A stretch of DNA of 36,461 bases, taken from Chloroflexota bacterium (lineage in GTDB: Bacteria > Chloroflexota > Anaerolineae > CG2-30-64-16). The stretch is from positions 1 through 36,461 of the forward strand of contig JAPLHB010000091.1 of assembly GCA_026389845.1 (NCBI GenBank), in the 5' to 3' direction. Below the pieces are notes generated by a model, which was not told the origin of the DNA, searched no databases, and saw only the letters and a list, made by a program, of their open reading frames with translations. Position numbers and translations under genes: made by a program. This document shows positions 34,370 to 36,461 of the stretch, piece after piece (the stretch's first letter is position 1; every line of letters starts with the position of its first letter).

Positions 34370-34809
34370 TTTCTCACACTCCCGTTGAGTTTGTCGTATA
34401 GATGGCCAATAACTACTCCAAGAAAGAGATACCTCGGTATGTTAAGCATTGCTCCGATGAGGAAGACATGCAAGGCATCACTCGTACGACTTGCGGCAAC
34501 TCCGAGCAAGATAAAGTTAATGCCTAGGGCGACGAAGCTTAATATCACGGATTTTAGAATTGGATTCTTTGTAGGAATCTTGTCAAAAAAACGAAGCAAG
34601 AAATAGCTGACGCAGCAGCTGATAATCAGACCACCAAACAAAGGATCAACAATAGCGCCTGAAATATAAGGAATTGAAAAGGCAGCTCTGAACTCCGCCA
34701 TCATGGGAAGCAGGGAAAATGCGACGGTAAAAGCCCAGAATGCTAATCCTCCCCCAATAGTCAGTTTGAACAGATTCTTTGAGAGGATGGTAGAACCTTT
34801 TTTTAACAT
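34366..34809 (-). CDS. Hypothetical small integral membrane protein
   Basis: 147 aa, four hydrophobic segments (about 15-35, 52-72, 86-104, 113-135). I do not recognise the family. There is no signal for catalytic activity, and charged ends (MLKKGSTILSK and NGSVRK) flank the membrane part. AAGGAG lies 8 nt before the ATG, the start of a coupled unit with the MDR oxidoreductase. The gene is low in GC like its two neighbours and lies 43 bp from the end of an insertion sequence, fitting a horizontally acquired block. Confidence 0.65.
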   Translation of the reverse strand: MLKKGSTILSKNLFKLTIGGGLAFWAFTVAFSLLPMMAEFRAAFSIPYISGAIVDPLFGGLIISCCVSYFLLRFFDKIPTKNPILKSVILSFVALGINFILLGVAASRTSDALHVFLIGAMLNIPRYLFLGVVIGHLYDKLNGSVRK

Positions 34810-34851
34810 TTTGCTTTCTCCTTATGATGTTTTGTGTCCGCTTTTTACAAA

Positions 34852-36461
34852 TTGGACTTTGGACAACAGCGATTAGCCTGAACTGCCCAAAGCAGTCAGG
34901 CGCACCTTGATTGATGCGTCCGCAAGCGCCGTTCAGCCGGTTTGCGGCTGGTTTGGCGGCTTTTTTGCCGCCGGTGGTGTCTTTTTGACCACCGCATACC
35001 GGGGCCGCGGCTCTGGATGGGCGCCCTTTGGGCGGCCGGGAGGAATACCCCGGCGTTTGGGTGCCGCGGCTGGTGTGCCGATCGGCCGAATAATCTCGGC
35101 AAAGGCCCGCTGCGTCGCCGAAGGTGTTGCGGGTGCAGCAGGCTGGCTCGGCAAGTAGCGTTCCCACGGGCGGGGGTTCGCCTCGGCCAGCGACCGGGCC
35201 AGGTACAGTTGCACATAGGCCAATTGGACCAGTTGCAGCCAGTTGGTCTCCCGTTCGATCTCTGGCGTTTGAAAGCCGGTCAGCAACAGCCGTTGTTTGC
35301 CGAAGCGGAAGAAATGCTCCAGATCGAACCGCTGGGCATACGCCTGCTGGATTTCGAGTAACGTCAGCTCTTGGCGGCGGGCGCCAAGCACGACCAGCCA
35401 GAGGTCGCGTTTGAAGGCTGGCTGACCGGCGGCATCGAGCAGCCGCACGCGAACCAACGTAAACAAATGGGCGTGCATGGCGTGCTTCCGAGTGCCGCGC
35501 ATCAGCAGGTCATGCCAGGCCTGGATCTGCACCGTGTAGGTCCGGCCGCGCCGACTCGTGTGGGTGGTCTCGACGGTCTGCGCCGGTGGGCCCCAGGTCG
35601 TGGGCTTGTGCAAGGCGAACGGCTCGCCATACCACTTGGGATGACCCGCCTGCCGGTCGTCTTCAGCGACCGGCGCCGCTTGGCGATACAGTGTGCGGGT
35701 GCCGCGCAGCCGGGCGATCGTCACCAGATTGGCGTGTTGCGCCACCGGGTGCAAGAACGCCGACGTGCTGTAGCGGCTATCGTCGACCTGGACGCACAGA
35801 TCGTTGTGAAAAGGCAAGCGCTCGTCGGCCAGCAGCGTCGCCACCTGCGCCACACCCACCGCCAGTTCGCTCTCTTGGGTGCTGATGCGCCGCCAGATCA
35901 GCGGTACGATCCAAGCCGGTTCGACACCAGGTAGCTTGTCTGGCAGGTACGCCAGCAGCGAGTACTGGTGGCCGAGCGTGATCGGTTTGTTACCGCCGAT
36001 GGGGTTGGCGCAATGCACATATCCCCGATCCGGCAGGGTTGGAGCAAAGATGCGCGACACGCTGGTGGCATCGATGCCGAACAACCAGAACTTGCGCCGC
36101 TGCGGCCGCGCTAAACGTGCGGCAATCAGTCTCAACAGCGTCTCTTCACACCGGCGGCGGTGTTCCGCCTTTGTGATCGTGAAACATTTGCCGACCGCCG
36201 CATACACGCTGCTGTACGTACGGCGAAAGCCCGGCGCCAAACTCAGTTCGACGACCGAGCGGGCCTGTTGATTGCCCGTCAGCGCATCCAGTAACTCCAT
36301 GGCTGCATCTGCACGGCGGGCAAAACTGTGGTACACTGCCAGCCGAAACTGTTCCAACTGCGTGGAGGTGTTTGTGTTCATCCCCCCACTTTGGAGCAGT
36401 TTCGCAAATTACGCCAATTCTGGCTATGCGCCTGTCAGAGCATCTATTGTCCAAAGTCCAA
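34852..36461 (-). mobile_element. Insertion sequence with 15-bp terminal inverted repeats
   Basis: TTGGACTTTGGACAA at 34852-34866 and TTGTCCAAAGTCCAA at 36447-36461 are perfect inverted repeats, enclosing one transposase gene and 1610 bp in all. The right repeat ends at the last base of the window, so the target duplication cannot be checked. 34867-34932 is untranslated sequence between the left repeat and the transposase stop. Confidence 0.92.
34933..36381 (-). CDS. DDE transposase (IS4/IS701-like)
   Basis: 482 aa. Probable catalytic triad: Asp in FGIDATSVSR, Asp in VQVDDSRYS, Glu in RFDLEHFFRFGKQRL (the Y-x-x-R-F-x-x-E arrangement of the DDE/IS4 clan). A basic Pro- and Lys-rich C-terminal tail (residues about 430-482: PKRRGIPPGRPKGAH) may bind DNA. 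GGGGGG precedes the ATG at 36381. The frame is intact, so the element may be active. Exact IS family not assigned. Confidence 0.88.
   Translation of the reverse strand: MNTNTSTQLEQFRLAVYHSFARRADAAMELLDALTGNQQARSVVELSLAPGFRRTYSSVYAAVGKCFTITKAEHRRRCEETLLRLIAARLARPQRRKFWLFGIDATSVSRIFAPTLPDRGYVHCANPIGGNKPITLGHQYSLLAYLPDKLPGVEPAWIVPLIWRRISTQESELAVGVAQVATLLADERLPFHNDLCVQVDDSRYSTSAFLHPVAQHANLVTIARLRGTRTLYRQAAPVAEDDRQAGHPKWYGEPFALHKPTTWGPPAQTVETTHTSRRGRTYTVQIQAWHDLLMRGTRKHAMHAHLFTLVRVRLLDAAGQPAFKRDLWLVVLGARRQELTLLEIQQAYAQRFDLEHFFRFGKQRLLLTGFQTPEIERETNWLQLVQLAYVQLYLARSLAEANPRPWERYLPSQPAAPATPSATQRAFAEIIRPIGTPAAAPKRRGIPPGRPKGAHPEPRPRYAVVKKTPPAAKKPPNQPQTG

Overview
The window looks like a high-GC chromosomal segment of a Chloroflexota (probably Anaerolineae/Caldilinea-like) bacterium. 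This is inferred from family content: secreted C25-peptidase, GEVEDY, SdrD-B and DUF11 proteins, a C-terminal 'FLPLV' tail, LysM/L,D-transpeptidase proteins, an orphan GcvH-like protein and a queuosine-tRNA mannosyltransferase-type enzyme. Dense short tandem and palindromic repeats fit the same picture. No taxonomic marker gene is present, so the assignment is tentative.

Layout. 1-6616 (minus strand): two large secreted proteins, one cut by the left edge (SdrD-B/DUF11 repeats), the other a gingipain-like C25 protease. 6617-7133: repeat-rich promoter region. 7134-9353: galT-galK. 9380-14180: NUDIX hydrolase, LysM-YkuD protein plus GcvH-like protein, LysM protein, alkaline-phosphatase-superfamily metalloenzyme and glycerophosphodiester phosphodiesterase. 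14341-15810 (minus): two tandem thymidylate-kinase-like proteins. Then tRNA-Leu(UAA), a membrane histidine kinase, tRNA-Cys(GCA), a zinc-ribbon/cold-shock fusion and the GT4 mannosyltransferase.

19687-32564 is a branched-chain amino acid operon: promoter, ILV-rich leader peptide 1, terminator, small unknown gene, homologous leader peptide 2, terminator, then ilvB-ilvN-ilvC-leuA-leuC-leuD-cimA-leuB-ilvD. With CimA supplying 2-oxobutyrate from pyruvate, the set covers valine, leucine and isoleucine synthesis except the transaminase. The paired leader/terminator units look like ribosome-mediated attenuators.

32716-34809 (minus) holds three lower-GC genes (CPBP protease, MDR oxidoreductase, membrane protein) that look acquired. 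An insertion sequence with perfect 15-bp terminal inverted repeats ends exactly at the right edge of the window.

The most unusual feature is a set of repeats that enter genes without breaking them. A 63-bp palindrome sits in frame, on codon boundaries and in the same reading frame, in both cimA and leuB (partly duplicated in leuB). A different 61-bp palindrome lies in frame in the mannosyltransferase gene. Heptanucleotide arrays, often as inverted pairs, begin at stop codons and end near the next ribosome binding site at several gene junctions.
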